Assembly (NCBI RefSeq): GCF_018613575.1
Contig: NZ_JAGGPX010000012.1
Location: forward strand, 23,023 to 87,022
Source: Planococcus sp. ISL-110
GTDB taxonomy: Bacteria; Bacillota; Bacilli; Bacillales_A; Planococcaceae
DNA length: 64,000 bases
Reading direction: 5' to 3'
The notes below the pieces were generated by a model that worked only from the letters and a program-made list of their open reading frames with translations, ran no database searches and had not been told where the DNA came from. Of the stretch, positions 7,746 to 16,733 are shown in pieces. The translations under genes and the position numbers were made by a program. Each line of letters starts with the position of its first letter. Within the stretch, counting starts at the first letter, position 1.

Positions 7746-8456
7746 TTACACCCCGTCACAAGAATCTCCTGTGCAATAACTGGTTTTCTTTTTGCCCATT
7801 GGCTTTAGCTTAGGACGAACCCCTTCTTCTTCAGCAATTTGTTCCAATGCTTCAACAAATGCTTCCAAAGGCTGAGCACCGGAAATGGCATATTTGCGGT
7901 TAACAACAAAAAACGGGACACCCTGCACGCCGATTTGGCCGGCTTCGGCGATATCAACCTGTACCTCTGCCATGAATTGGTCTGATTCCAGCACCTTTTT
8001 CGCTTCGTCGCCCGGCAGCCCGACTGCTTGCGTCAGGTCCAATAAAACCTCATGATTGCTGACGTTTTTGGCTTCCACGAAATACTGATGCATAAGCTGT
8101 TCAGTCAGTTCTGCATCTTTGCCATGGGTTTCAGCCCATTTCACCAAACGATGAGCAGCCAATGTATTGGCTTCCACCATACCTTCGAAATTATATTCCA
8201 AACCTACGGAACGGGCATGCTGCGCCACTCCTTCAGTCATTTCTTTCGCTTGTTCCATAGTTTGCCCCAATTTTTTCGCTAGACTTTCATAAGTCGAAAC
8301 AACAGAATCGGTCGGGGTATTCGGATCTAACTGATAAGCCTTAAACGAAACCTCCGCCTGACTTTCAAAGCCCGATTGAACCAACGCCTTTTCCAAAGTT
8401 CGCTTGCCTATATAGCAGAATGGGCATACATAATCTGACCAAACTTCAATTTTCAT
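7746..8456 (-). CDS. DsbA family oxidoreductase, FrnE-like
   Basis: A thioredoxin-fold dithiol oxidoreductase of 236 residues. The start chosen is the ATG at 8456 (MKIEVWSDYVCPFCYIGKR), because AGGTGG lies just before it; the frame extends 16 codons further upstream without a good site. The CPFC active site is at residues 11-14, with an inserted helical domain and a cis-Pro loop QGVPFFVVNRKYAISGAQ near residue 190, both typical of FrnE. It has no signal peptide and so is cytoplasmic. The C-terminus carries CTGDSC, an additional cysteine pair. FrnE proteins are linked to oxidative or disulfide stress. Confidence 0.9.
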   Translation of the reverse strand: MKIEVWSDYVCPFCYIGKRTLEKALVQSGFESQAEVSFKAYQLDPNTPTDSVVSTYESLAKKLGQTMEQAKEMTEGVAQHARSVGLEYNFEGMVEANTLAAHRLVKWAETHGKDAELTEQLMHQYFVEAKNVSNHEVLLDLTQAVGLPGDEAKKVLESDQFMAEVQVDIAEAGQIGVQGVPFFVVNRKYAISGAQPLEAFVEALEQIAEEEGVRPKLKPMGKKKTSYCTGDSCDGV

Positions 8457-8579
8457 ATTATCCACCTCGCCATTAACTATAGCAACGAAAACAACAGCCC
8501 TCAATTTTTTTGCCTGTGGAAAGAAAAACAGAGGCGATCGAGCGAGACCTGACGGACATAAGCTGTGCTATTAAACCAC

Positions 8580-8610
8580 AAAAAAACTGACTCCCAAAAG
8601 GGAATCAGCT
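8580..8610 (-). terminator. Intrinsic terminator of ppaC
   Basis: Stem CTGATTCCC / GGGAGTCAG on the minus strand with loop TTTT, followed by a T run. The ppaC stop codon lies within the hairpin. Confidence 0.85.
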
Positions 8611-9531
8611 TAATGCTTCGGTGATGACAGGAACAATCTGCTTCTTGCGTGACACGACACCCGGCAGCAGGACACGGTTATCAACCACGCTTGTTTTAAA
8701 GGCACCTTCAATAATGCCTGCTCTTTCGCCAAGAACGATCGCAACCGAGTTATTGTTGAGAATATCCGTGACAGCAAATACGAAAAGATCCAGGCCTTTG
8801 GCAGAAATGGTATTTGCCATCAATGCTTCAAGCTCTTTTTGGCGGACCATGACTTCTTCGACGTCGATGGCGTTGACTTGAGCAACTTCAAACCGGCGAT
8901 CGCCTGCTTCGAATTCTTTTGAATCCAATGAAATCAAGTCTTCCAGTGTTTTATTGCTTAAATCAGCGCCAGCTTTCAATAGGCCAAGCCCGTAATTTTG
9001 CACATCGACATCAGCGATTTTCGCCAATTCTTTGGCTGCGTTAACGTCTTGTGGTGTGCAGGTCGGTGACTTGAAAAGAAGTGAATCTGAAATAATGGCC
9101 GACAGCATCAGGCCGGCAATGTTCGGCGGCACTTCCACACCATTTTCTTTAAATAATTTCAAGATGATGGTCGTCGTGCAGCCAACCGGCTCTGCACGGA
9201 AAAAAAGCGGATCTGTGGTTTCAAAGTTGGCGATGCGGTGATGGTCCACTACTTCAATCACTTGAACTTCGTTGATGTCTTCTGCACTTTGCTGGCGTTC
9301 ATTGTGATCCACCAAAATTACCTGCGCAGCTTCTTTCGCGACTTGTGTTACCAGACGCGGCTGATCGAATTTGAATGTCTCTAGAGCGAATAAGGTTTCG
9401 TTGTTCACTTCACCTAAGCGGATAGGTTCAGCAACCATGCCCATTTCATTCTTTAAATAAGCATATGAAATGGCCGAACAAATTGAATCGGTGTCCGGAT
9501 TTTTATGACCCAATACTAAAACATTTGACAT
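8605..9531 (-). CDS. ppaC: Manganese-dependent inorganic pyrophosphatase
   Basis: A family II pyrophosphatase of 308 residues, hydrolysing PPi to phosphate in the cytoplasm. The DHH-superfamily metal motifs are present: GHKNPDTDS (residues 8-16), VDHNERQQS, and VDHHRI near residue 96. The C-terminal DHHA2 domain ends in SRKKQIVP, which holds the substrate-binding Arg-Lys pair. There are no CBS inserts. The ATG at 9531 has AGGAGG. It is a single gene. Confidence 0.96.
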   Translation of the reverse strand: MSNVLVLGHKNPDTDSICSAISYAYLKNEMGMVAEPIRLGEVNNETLFALETFKFDQPRLVTQVAKEAAQVILVDHNERQQSAEDINEVQVIEVVDHHRIANFETTDPLFFRAEPVGCTTTIILKLFKENGVEVPPNIAGLMLSAIISDSLLFKSPTCTPQDVNAAKELAKIADVDVQNYGLGLLKAGADLSNKTLEDLISLDSKEFEAGDRRFEVAQVNAIDVEEVMVRQKELEALMANTISAKGLDLFVFAVTDILNNNSVAIVLGERAGIIEGAFKTSVVDNRVLLPGVVSRKKQIVPVITEALS

Positions 9532-9696
9532 GAATGATAGCCTCCTGGAAAACTTAGTTTCTGTGTTTATTCTATCATAAGAACAGCATTTGAAAAAATC
9601 GAACCTAAAAGCTATAAAAAATAAACCTAAAAGAGTATGAAGTTTATAGAATTATCTGTTTTTTATGAATTTGATATGTACTTTAGCACATGCGAA

Positions 9697-9705
9697 TGGT
9701 ATAAT
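9697..9705 (+). promoter_or_regulatory. Extended -10 promoter of GNAT gene
   Basis: TGGTATAAT is a perfect extended -10. No strong -35 is seen at 17 bases (TGTACT). It lies 37 bases before the start. Confidence 0.6.
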
Positions 9706-9741
9706 ATGACTAACTAATTCAAAGTTAGGTGGAAGGAAGAG

Positions 9742-10551
9742 ATGCCTGTGACCGTTTTATTGGAAAAGAAATACATTCCTCTGGCTGATTATTTCTCCGG
9801 AGCGACGAATTCCTCAATAAAGTTAACATTTTCTGAAATCGAACAAATTATGGGACAGAATTTGCCCAATGCGGCCTACTTGAACAAAAGCTGGTGGAAA
9901 AAGACAAAAGCACCGGCGAAACACTTCCACGCTTGGGTGGACGCTGGTTATTTTGTCAGTGATGTTGAACCAGACCGCTTTGTTGTCTTCGAACGAGTGG
10001 ACCTTTCGAATGGAAAGGGCTCAGGACAAGACGAAGAGGATCAGGACATCCTTCTTATCCGAACAGCAGAGCACGGGGATGCACGCTCTCTTGCCGCCTT
10101 ACAGAAAACGGTGGAATCTGAATCTGATTTTATGCTGTACGCTAAAGATGAGCGAACACAATCCACACAAAAAGTCCGCAAGCAAATCATCGAATGGAAA
10201 CAAAGCGGACACTCGACCATTATCATTGCTATCTTGAACGGTCAGCATGTCGGCTATTTGATGATTATGGGAAATGATGCAAAGCGCGCCGCTCATCGGG
10301 CCACAATCGACCTTGGCCTTCAGAAAGATGCCCAAGGCAAAGGGATTGCAAAATCTTTGCTCACAAAAGCAGAGGAATGGTCCAAAGAAAAAGGCATCAC
10401 CCGACTTGAACTGACAGTCGTCGAAGAAAACGAACCGGCCCGCAAATTATATGAAAAAGCTGGTTTTGAATCTGAGGGCATCCGCCAAAAATCCATGATG
10501 ATAAACGGCGAACCCCATAACGAAATTTATTTGGCAAAGTTTTTGGATTAG
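9742..10551 (+). CDS. GNAT acetyltransferase with extra N-terminal domain
   Basis: A 269-residue two-domain protein. Residues 1-85 form a compact domain (PLADYFSG, FSEIEQIMG, LPNAAYLNKSWWKK, HAWVDAGYFV) resembling an uncharacterised family found alone in other bacteria (DUF7662-like). Residues about 103-268 are a GNAT N-acetyltransferase with the acetyl-CoA loop QKDAQGKGIAKSLL and the motif ENEPARKLYEKAGFE. The start ATG follows GGAAGGAAGAG. It is monocistronic, with an extended -10 promoter and a strong terminator. The substrate is unknown. Confidence 0.88.
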   Translation: MPVTVLLEKKYIPLADYFSGATNSSIKLTFSEIEQIMGQNLPNAAYLNKSWWKKTKAPAKHFHAWVDAGYFVSDVEPDRFVVFERVDLSNGKGSGQDEEDQDILLIRTAEHGDARSLAALQKTVESESDFMLYAKDERTQSTQKVRKQIIEWKQSGHSTIIIAILNGQHVGYLMIMGNDAKRAAHRATIDLGLQKDAQGKGIAKSLLTKAEEWSKEKGITRLELTVVEENEPARKLYEKAGFESEGIRQKSMMINGEPHNEIYLAKFLD

Positions 10552-10553
10552 CT

Positions 10554-10585
10554 AAAAGGAGCGTGCTTTGTGCACGCTCCTTTTC
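10554..10585 (+). terminator. Intrinsic terminator of GNAT gene
   Basis: Perfect arms AAAAGGAGCGTGC / GCACGCTCCTTTT with loop TTTGT. Confidence 0.93.
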
Positions 10586-10628
10586 AACGGATTTAGTTGC
10601 TCGATTGCGTAAACATAAAGACTTTTGC

Positions 10629-10668
10629 GAAATAAAACCCGAACCAGCTTGGCTGGTTCGGGTTTTAT
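10629..10668 (-). terminator. Intrinsic terminator of PfpI gene
   Basis: Perfect 15-base arms AAAACCCGAACCAGC around a 3-base loop, with T-rich flanks on both strands. Confidence 0.93.
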
Positions 10669-10673
10669 TTTTA

Positions 10674-11195
10674 TTAAGCTAATTTTTCAAGCAGACGCAG
10701 CGATTCGCGGTTGAATGCCGGAAGGTCATCCGGCTGACGGCTAGTGACCAGTTGATCCTGGCACACTGCCACTTCTTCATCCACTACAGTAGCTCCTGCA
10801 TATTCCATATCGACTTGAATCGATTTATAGCCCGTCGCTTTGCGGCCTTCCAATGCTTTGGCCGTAATCAATAGTTGAGGCCCATGACAGATTGCAAAGA
10901 CCGGTTTTTTCGCGTCCATGAAGGTTTTCGTGAATGCCACGAAACGATCATCCGCACGCAATTGATCTGGAGAAAATCCGCCTGGCAGGAATAAAGCATC
11001 GTAGTCATCCGGATTGACATCATCAATGCCTTTGTCGATCGTGACAACAGCTTCGCCCTGTTTGCCTGTCACTTCTTTGCCAGCTTCTTTTTCGATGGTG
11101 AAAACTTCGTGACCCGCATCATTAAACGCTTTCGATGGATCTGTATATTCCACATCTTCGAACATGTCTGTAATTAAAGTTGCGATTTTTGCCAC
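10674..11195 (-). CDS. PfpI/DJ-1 family protein, general stress protein 18-like
   Basis: A 173-residue class I glutamine-amidotransferase-like protein of the DJ-1/PfpI group. FAICHGPQLL carries the nucleophilic-elbow Cys-His (about residues 101-102), and LFLPGGFSPDQLR is the preceding loop. Bacillus YfkM and YraA are close relatives, SigB-controlled general stress proteins possibly active in glyoxal or protein-glycation defence. The start is GTG at 11195 behind AAGGAG. A SigB-like promoter lies upstream. Confidence 0.92.
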   Translation of the reverse strand: MAKIATLITDMFEDVEYTDPSKAFNDAGHEVFTIEKEAGKEVTGKQGEAVVTIDKGIDDVNPDDYDALFLPGGFSPDQLRADDRFVAFTKTFMDAKKPVFAICHGPQLLITAKALEGRKATGYKSIQVDMEYAGATVVDEEVAVCQDQLVTSRQPDDLPAFNRESLRLLEKLA

Positions 11196-11233
11196 TTTCT
11201 ACCACTCCTTCTGCTTAATCATTCTCTTTCAGT

Positions 11234-11258
11234 ATTCCACCAAAAGATGACATTAAAC
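11234..11258 (-). promoter_or_regulatory. Possible SigB promoter for PfpI gene
   Basis: On the minus strand GTTTAA, 13 bases and TGGAAT resemble the SigB consensus GTTTAA-N12-15-GGGTAT. The -35 is perfect and the -10 imperfect. Stress induction of YfkM-type genes makes this plausible. Confidence 0.4.
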
Positions 11259-11264
11259 ACAGAA

Positions 11265-11855
11265 CTAGCGAAATTTCGAGACAAAGGGATTTTCTGTCTC
11301 CCAAAAACGATAAGGATAGTCGACCGCTTCGAGTGAATTTCCGATGCCCACGCGCGGGCCAACCGATACGGCATGAACCGGATCTCCTTGAGCGATATAA
11401 AGCGGTTTCTCAGAAAAATGGTTGCCGTAATAATCCATTGTAATAGCCATCGCCTTGGTCAGTTTTCCAGGTCCACTTGTCCATTGTTTCATCGGCATGT
11501 GTTTGCCGCGCAGTTCCGCCATCAGATCAATGCCTTCTACCGGTTCGACTGCACGAATCAAAATCGCCCGCGGGGTATCTTCCGGCCCGCTGACGACATT
11601 GATCAATGTATGGGTGTGCATTTGGTAAGTATAAATAAGTCCGGGTTTTCCGAACATGATTTCTGTGCGTTTGGTACGGCGATTGCCGAAACTGTGGGCA
11701 GCACGATCTTCCGCTCCCATATAGGCTTCGGTTTCCACTATTCGCCCCGCAATGATGCCTTCCGGTAATTCATGGACCAGGATCTGGCCAAGCAATTTAC
11801 GGGACAGCTCCAATGTCGGAACATGGAAAAATTCAGCAGTGACTGGTGTAAACAT
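11265..11855 (-). CDS. DNA-3-methyladenine glycosylase (AAG/MPG family)
   Basis: A base-excision repair glycosylase of 196 residues that removes alkylated purines. The family signature is clear: GRIVETEAYMGAEDRAAHSF, where the Glu of ETEAY activates water, then RNAEIM-like TEIMFGKPG and SGPGKLTKAM near residue 130. The start chosen is ATG 11855 behind TAGGAGGAGA; the frame continues 7 codons upstream. It starts 20 bases after trpA with no terminator between, so it is likely the last gene of the trp transcript. No terminator was seen before the PfpI gene either. Confidence 0.93.
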   Translation of the reverse strand: MFTPVTAEFFHVPTLELSRKLLGQILVHELPEGIIAGRIVETEAYMGAEDRAAHSFGNRRTKRTEIMFGKPGLIYTYQMHTHTLINVVSGPEDTPRAILIRAVEPVEGIDLMAELRGKHMPMKQWTSGPGKLTKAMAITMDYYGNHFSEKPLYIAQGDPVHAVSVGPRVGIGNSLEAVDYPYRFWETENPFVSKFR

Positions 11856-11875
11856 AAAATCTCCTCCTATCGGCA

Positions 11876-12646
11876 TTATACCGAATGGATGGCAGTCACT
11901 GCATGGATAAGCGGTTCAATTTCCTGAATTCTATTGTCATTGAAAGCTTCCACAATGGCGCTTCCTACAATGAATCCATCTACATCATCACGCAGCATGT
12001 CGACGTGGCTGCTTTTTGAAATTCCGAATCCAGCATAAACCGGAACCGGGCTTTTATCCCGTACTTTGCGCATAAAGGCTTTAACATCTTCCGACATTTC
12101 ATCGCGTGATCCCGTTATGCCTTTGACCGTTACTGCATAAACAAAGCCTTCCGCTCCGCTGAGGATATCATCCAGCCGAACATCGGTCGTCGTCAAGGTC
12201 ACCAGTTGAATTAATTTGATGCCTTCTTTATCAACATGGGGCTGTACCAGCTCTTTATGTTCATAAGGAAGATCCGGTATGATGACAGCTGACACTCCAG
12301 CCTTGCTGCATTCAGACGCAAAACGTTCCACGCCAAATTTCAGCACCGGATTCAGATACGTCATAATCAGCAGCGGTATTTCGACCTGGAAAGTCCAGGT
12401 TTGCATTTCTTCCAGTACTTTCTGCAGCGTGACGCCCTGTTTCAAGGCACGGTTGCCCGCCGCTTCGATCGTCGGGCCATCCGCTACCGGGTCAGAAAAA
12501 GGGATGCCGATTTCAATGGCTGTTACGCCAGCTCCCTGTAGGTACTGCACTTGTTCCTTCAAACGGTCGAGGCCGCCGTCTCCTGCCATGATGTAGGCGA
12601 CAAACGCTTTATTTCCTGAACTTTTCAGCTGTTCCAGTCGTTTCAT
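11876..12646 (-). CDS. trpA: Tryptophan synthase alpha subunit
   Basis: TrpA cleaves indole-3-glycerol phosphate to indole and glyceraldehyde-3-phosphate and channels indole to TrpB. The 256-residue TIM barrel shows [16 protein letters not shown] (about residues 41-56, with the catalytic Glu) and [10 protein letters not shown] with GFIVGSAIV in the phosphate-binding part. Its ATG overlaps the stop of trpFB by four bases (ATGA), so translation is coupled. Confidence 0.97.
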   Translation of the reverse strand: MKRLEQLKSSGNKAFVAYIMAGDGGLDRLKEQVQYLQGAGVTAIEIGIPFSDPVADGPTIEAAGNRALKQGVTLQKVLEEMQTWTFQVEIPLLIMTYLNPVLKFGVERFASECSKAGVSAVIIPDLPYEHKELVQPHVDKEGIKLIQLVTLTTTDVRLDDILSGAEGFVYAVTVKGITGSRDEMSEDVKAFMRKVRDKSPVPVYAGFGISKSSHVDMLRDDVDGFIVGSAIVEAFNDNRIQEIEPLIHAVTAIHSV

Positions 12647-14439
12647 GACAGTCCCTCCAGTTGCTCAGCATAAGTGGCCATATCTTTGTCACCGCGTCCT
12701 GATACGCAAATGACCAAAATCTGGTCTGTAGTCATCGTCTTGGCTTGCTTCTCAGCTTCTGCAATGGCATGTGCTGTTTCAAGAGCAGGGATGATCCCTT
12801 CAAGGCGGGACATGCTAATGACCGCATCAAGCGCTTCCTTGTCCGTAATCGAACGGTATTCAACGCGGCCGATATCCGCCAAATAAGCATGTTCTGGTCC
12901 GATTCCCGGATAATCAAGACCTGCAGAAATCGAGTGTGCTTCCTGTACTTGCCCGGCATCATCCTGCAATAATTTCATCATAGCGCCGTGAAGTACACCT
13001 TCTGTTCCTTTCGTTAAGGTCGCCGCATGCTTGTCCGTATCCACACCTTGACCAGCTGCTTCAACGCCGATCAACTGAACATCTTTATCTTTAATGAAGG
13101 GATAGAACATGCCGATGGCGTTGCTGCCACCGCCGACGCATGCCAAAATGGCGTCAGGCAAACGTCCTTCTTTATCCAGAATCTGACGTCTCGTCTCATC
13201 GCCGATGACGCGTTGGAAATCACGGACCATCGTTGGGAACGGATGCGGCCCGAGAGCCGAACCGATCAGGTAATGCGTATCTTCCACATTGGAAACCCAG
13301 TAGCGCAAGGCTTCATTGACTGCATCCTTCAAAGTTGCACTGCCTTTTGTGACACTTTCCACACGTGCGCCCAGGAGCTTCATGCGAAAAACATTCAGTT
13401 GTTGGCGCTTGATATCTTCTTCCCCCATGAAAATGACGCATTCCAAATCGAAAAGGGCACAGATTGTCGCTGTTGCCACACCATGCTGGCCCGCCCCTGT
13501 TTCTGCTACAATTTTGCGTTTGCCCATGCGCATGGCAAGCAAGGCCTGGCCAATTGCATTATTCACTTTATGGGCACCGGTATGATTCAAGTCTTCCCGT
13601 TTTAAATAGATTTTCGGTCCACCCAGCGCTTCAGTCATCCGTTTTGCGAATGTCAGTGGCTGTTCGCGTCCAACATACTCTGATAGATAATGATTGTATT
13701 CTTTATAGAATTCGGGATCTTTTTTTACCGCTTCGTAAGCATCTTCTAATTCCTTGACGGCTTTCATCAAGGTTTCCGGCACAAATTGGCCACCGTATTT
13801 GCCGAAAAATCCGGTTTTCTCTATTGTCTGTTCCATCGAATCATCCTTTACCTGTTTAATGAATTTCTGTATCTTCTCGGTATCTTTGCGGCCGTCTGTT
13901 TCGACTCCGCTTGAAACATCCACCATATAAGGCGTTGTCTGTGTAATGGCTGCATGAACATTATTCGGATTCAAGCCGCCTGCTATAATCAGGCGGGATG
14001 GATCGATAGCAGCTCCGTCCAATAGAGACCAATCGAAGACATTGCCACTGCCTCCGCGGTAATCGGTGCCAGGGGCATCCACCAGCACATAATCAGCCAG
14101 GGATTTCTCCAACTGGTCCACATCTTTTTTCGTACGGATGGAAAAAGCCTGAATGACCGGTACTCGAATTGCCTTGATCAGTTCATCTGGTTCATCTCCG
14201 TGCAATTGGACCATCGTCAATGGAACGCCTGCAATCGTCTCTTCGATTTCTTCTAAAGAAGCATTGACGAACACACCAATTTTATCGGTATCTGTTGGAA
14301 TATGTTTTGCCAGTTCAGCCGCCTGTTCGATTGTCACCTGACGTTTGCTCGGAGCAAAGACAAAGCCTATGGCATCTGCCCGTTTCGCCGCTTCAACATG
14401 CTGTTTTTCCTTCAAGCCACAGATTTTCACTTTGGTCAT
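12643..14439 (-). CDS. trpFB: Fused phosphoribosylanthranilate isomerase / tryptophan synthase beta (TrpF-TrpB)
   Basis: One 598-residue frame holds two complete enzymes. Residues 1-200 are TrpF ([33 protein letters not shown]), which isomerises PRA to CdRP. Residues 201-598 are TrpB, starting [18 protein letters not shown]. The PLP lysine lies in [14 protein letters not shown], and there are [10 protein letters not shown] and GGGSNAIG motifs. In most Bacillales these are separate genes. The internal Met201 has a ribosome-site-like AAAGGATG before it, and both alternative frames hit stops just there. The fusion may therefore be recent, may still allow free TrpB, or could be a base-call error. 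It overlaps trpC and trpA by four bases each. Confidence 0.92.
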   Translation of the reverse strand: MTKVKICGLKEKQHVEAAKRADAIGFVFAPSKRQVTIEQAAELAKHIPTDTDKIGVFVNASLEEIEETIAGVPLTMVQLHGDEPDELIKAIRVPVIQAFSIRTKKDVDQLEKSLADYVLVDAPGTDYRGGSGNVFDWSLLDGAAIDPSRLIIAGGLNPNNVHAAITQTTPYMVDVSSGVETDGRKDTEKIQKFIKQVKDDSMEQTIEKTGFFGKYGGQFVPETLMKAVKELEDAYEAVKKDPEFYKEYNHYLSEYVGREQPLTFAKRMTEALGGPKIYLKREDLNHTGAHKVNNAIGQALLAMRMGKRKIVAETGAGQHGVATATICALFDLECVIFMGEEDIKRQQLNVFRMKLLGARVESVTKGSATLKDAVNEALRYWVSNVEDTHYLIGSALGPHPFPTMVRDFQRVIGDETRRQILDKEGRLPDAILACVGGGSNAIGMFYPFIKDKDVQLIGVEAAGQGVDTDKHAATLTKGTEGVLHGAMMKLLQDDAGQVQEAHSISAGLDYPGIGPEHAYLADIGRVEYRSITDKEALDAVISMSRLEGIIPALETAHAIAEAEKQAKTMTTDQILVICVSGRGDKDMATYAEQLEGLS

Positions 14440-15209
14440 TGGACTGCCTCCTCGCTGGTCGCCTCGCGGATCCAGCTGCCCGGATCCTCTGATCGCATCA
14501 ATGCCTCGCCCACCAAAATTCCTGAAGCACCACTCGCATAAGCGAATTTCGCATCTTCTTGCGTATGCATCCCACTCTCACTGATCAGCACACGTTCGCC
14601 GTCGAATGGGAATTTCTCAGCCAATTGCGCGGTCCGCTCAATCGAAACGTCAAAGGTCTTCAGGTTGCGGTTATTGACGCCAATCAGCTTGGCATCCAGC
14701 TCCAGCGCTCTCTGCAGCTCTTCTTCATCATGGACTTCCACCAAAACCTCGAGTCCTTTAGATAGGGCATACTGGTAAAGGCTATGCAGCTCTTGCTTTT
14801 CGAGTGCCGCAACAATCAATAGGATGATGGTGCCTCCTGCGTGCTGGGCACGGTCAATCTGAATTTCGCTGACCATAAAATCTTTGCACAGAACAGGAAT
14901 CGAAACGGCTTTTGCCACTTCGCGCAGATCATCAATCGATCCTTTAAAGTAGGTTTCATCGGTGAGGACCGAAATTGCGGCCGCTCCCGCTGCTTCGTAT
15001 TTTTTAGCTTGCGCCACAACATCCACTCTTGTGTGGATATCCCCTTTTGACGGGGAAGCGCGTTTTATTTCTGAAATGACGCCATTTTTTTCTTTTAGGC
15101 GCTGCAGCAGCTTTGATTTTTCCGGAAAAACGATGCTGCCGGACTCAACCGGTTTATAGGTTTTGATTTCTTCGTGTTTAGTTGCAATGATTTTATCCAG
15201 TATTGTCAT
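14436..15209 (-). CDS. trpC: Indole-3-glycerol phosphate synthase
   Basis: TrpC closes the indole ring, converting CdRP to indole-3-glycerol phosphate with loss of CO2. The 257-residue barrel has the active-site motifs [12 protein letters not shown] (about residues 47-58), LCKDFM near residue 108, [11 protein letters not shown] and ISESGM. The ATG overlaps the trpD stop (ATGA), and its own stop overlaps trpFB in the same way. Confidence 0.97.
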   Translation of the reverse strand: MTILDKIIATKHEEIKTYKPVESGSIVFPEKSKLLQRLKEKNGVISEIKRASPSKGDIHTRVDVVAQAKKYEAAGAAAISVLTDETYFKGSIDDLREVAKAVSIPVLCKDFMVSEIQIDRAQHAGGTIILLIVAALEKQELHSLYQYALSKGLEVLVEVHDEEELQRALELDAKLIGVNNRNLKTFDVSIERTAQLAEKFPFDGERVLISESGMHTQEDAKFAYASGASGILVGEALMRSEDPGSWIREATSEEAVQ

Positions 15210-16198
15210 ACAAATACCCCCGCTGCTAACCGGTGCAAGTCGAAGACACGCGCGGTTTCGCCTGATTTGATTGATGCTTTTGCCTGTTGTACACCTTCCG
15301 CCACGGTTTCGGCCTTGCCACTGACATACAATACGGTTCCTGCATTTAAAGCCACTGTGTCCAAATATGGGCTCTCGGTCCCAGATAGAACGTCCATAAA
15401 GATCTCGGCATTGCGTTCCGGATCGCCGCCGCGAATCGCTTCGATCGGCGCGACTTCCAAACCAACCTCATTTGGATGGATGGTCATTTTCCGCTTGCCC
15501 CGTTCATCAAAAACGATCAATTCGTTGGTGCCGGCAAGCGACAATTCGTCCAATCCCCCTGCACCGTGAACCAAGGCACCTTTTTTTCTGCCCAGCCGAA
15601 TCAAGGCATCTGCCATCGGCTCCAGCATATCAAGGCGATAAACACCAGTCATTTGAACCGTAATCGGCAATGGATTTGCCAAAGGCCCAACTAAATTAAA
15701 GATGGTCGGAGTGCCGATGTCTTTGCGGATCTGACGCAGCCCACCGAGTGCCGGATGGATAGCGGGCGCAAATAAAAGTGCAATCCCAGTTTGATCCAGC
15801 ATCGCCGGAATTGACACAATATCCGATTTTGTTGAAATGCCGAGTGCTTCCAATACATCGGAACTGCCGGTCTTGCTCGACACACTGCGATTGCCGTGCT
15901 TGGCAACGGTCAATCCACAGCCTGCCAAAACAAAAGCCGTCAATGTACTGATGTTGAAACTATAGGAACGATCCCCTCCAGTTCCGCAAACATCGACCAA
16001 CTCGCCTTCCACCACTGGAAGTTTCACCGCTTTTTCACGCATCGCTTTGACCAAACCGACCAATTCATCTGCTGTTTCGCCTTTTTCATGCAAATCAGAT
16101 AAAAATTTTTTCACTTGTTGCTCATCTATCGTACCGTTCAAAATTTCCAACGATTTTTCGTACATCAATTGTTCGCTCAAATTCTCTACTCTGCTCAT
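15206..16198 (-). CDS. trpD: Anthranilate phosphoribosyltransferase
   Basis: TrpD joins anthranilate to PRPP. The 330-residue protein has the PRPP loop VCGTGGDRSYSFNIST, KHGNRSVSSKTGSSDVLE, and GLDELSLAG. The start is ATG 16198 behind GAGGAGAGATC; the open frame runs further back into the leader but without a site. It is the first gene after the T-box leader: trpE, which normally precedes trpD in Bacillales, is missing, so anthranilate synthase must be encoded elsewhere if the pathway is complete. Confidence 0.97.
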   Translation of the reverse strand: MSRVENLSEQLMYEKSLEILNGTIDEQQVKKFLSDLHEKGETADELVGLVKAMREKAVKLPVVEGELVDVCGTGGDRSYSFNISTLTAFVLAGCGLTVAKHGNRSVSSKTGSSDVLEALGISTKSDIVSIPAMLDQTGIALLFAPAIHPALGGLRQIRKDIGTPTIFNLVGPLANPLPITVQMTGVYRLDMLEPMADALIRLGRKKGALVHGAGGLDELSLAGTNELIVFDERGKRKMTIHPNEVGLEVAPIEAIRGGDPERNAEIFMDVLSGTESPYLDTVALNAGTVLYVSGKAETVAEGVQQAKASIKSGETARVFDLHRLAAGVFV

Positions 16199-16228
16199 CC
16201 TGATCTCTCCTCGTCTTGTTTTGAATGC

Positions 16229-16267
16229 AAAAATCCCCGCAACCAGATAGTTATCTGATTGCGGGGA
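16229..16267 (-). terminator. Regulated terminator of the T-box
   Basis: Stem CCCCGCAATCAGATA / TATCTGGTTGCGGGG followed by ATTTTT on the minus strand, overlapping the antiterminator partner sequence. Confidence 0.9.
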
Positions 16268-16520
16268 CGGGTTGAAACCGCGGTACCACCACGCATTAAT
16301 GCAAAAAAATTCTGCACTCACTTAAACAGGCTCTTCGCCTTTCCCTTTAACGCAGGGCTTACGTCTCCCTTACTCGCTTCCGCTTTCAGGCCAGCTCTCC
16401 TAAGTCCATTCGCGCAGATCACCCAATCAGCTTCCACCAGCCGCTGACTCTCTAAATGGATTTCCCTGCCTACTCGTCTCAATCCTCGATTTGTACACTC
16501 TTCTATTCTAGTCTTCTCTA
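16229..16520 (-). ncRNA. T-box leader of the trp operon, specifier UGG
   Basis: This is a tRNA-sensing 5' leader. The conserved T-box core GGTGGTACCGCG lies at 16279-16290 (minus strand), followed by the terminator hairpin. The Stem I region begins near GACGAGTAGGC and includes AGAGAGTCAGCGG. A Trp codon TGG at 16406-16408, within GCGAATGGACTT, is the best specifier candidate. Uncharged tRNA-Trp would favour the antiterminator and transcription of trpD-C-FB-A. The exact stem boundaries are approximate. Confidence 0.9.
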
Positions 16521-16568
16521 GGCTCTTCTCTCAAAAGGACTTGCTTCTCATACAACAAGTTGACCCTT

Positions 16569-16597
16569 ATATTAAAAGGTTTTGTTTATTCTGTCAA
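16569..16597 (-). promoter_or_regulatory. SigA promoter of the trp operon
   Basis: Minus strand: a perfect TTGACA, 17 bases, then TAATAT. The start of transcription would fall near 16562, just ahead of the T-box. Confidence 0.8.
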
Positions 16598-16614
16598 GTG
16601 TTAAGAAATGTGCA

Positions 16615-16722
16615 GGCAGCCATATAGCTCTGACGGGCATAAGACAGACCAGCGAAGTGGTGCTTTTTACCACACAGTTGGGTTGGCTTATGACCCGAAG
16701 AGCTGGCTGCCGGAGTCTGGAC
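16615..16722. repeat. Structured interspersed element, copy 1
   Basis: A copy of a long-hairpin element of about 110 bases. The outer arms GGCAGCCA / TGGCTGCC pair perfectly, then AGCTCT / AGAGCT, GGGCATAAG / CTTATGACCC with a bulged A, CCAGC / GTTGG, and an apical GTGGT / ACCAC. The 3' flank reads GGAGTCTGGAC, as in the other copies. It lies between the trp promoter and the acyl-CoA ligase gene. There is no T run, so it is not a simple terminator. Confidence 0.85.
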
Positions 16723-16733
16723 ACTATAGAAAT

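Noticed and set aside
8520..8570. Possible degenerate copy of the structured element (CTGACGGACATAAG)
   Set aside because: Only one short block matches; neither stem can be formed, so chance or deep decay cannot be told apart.
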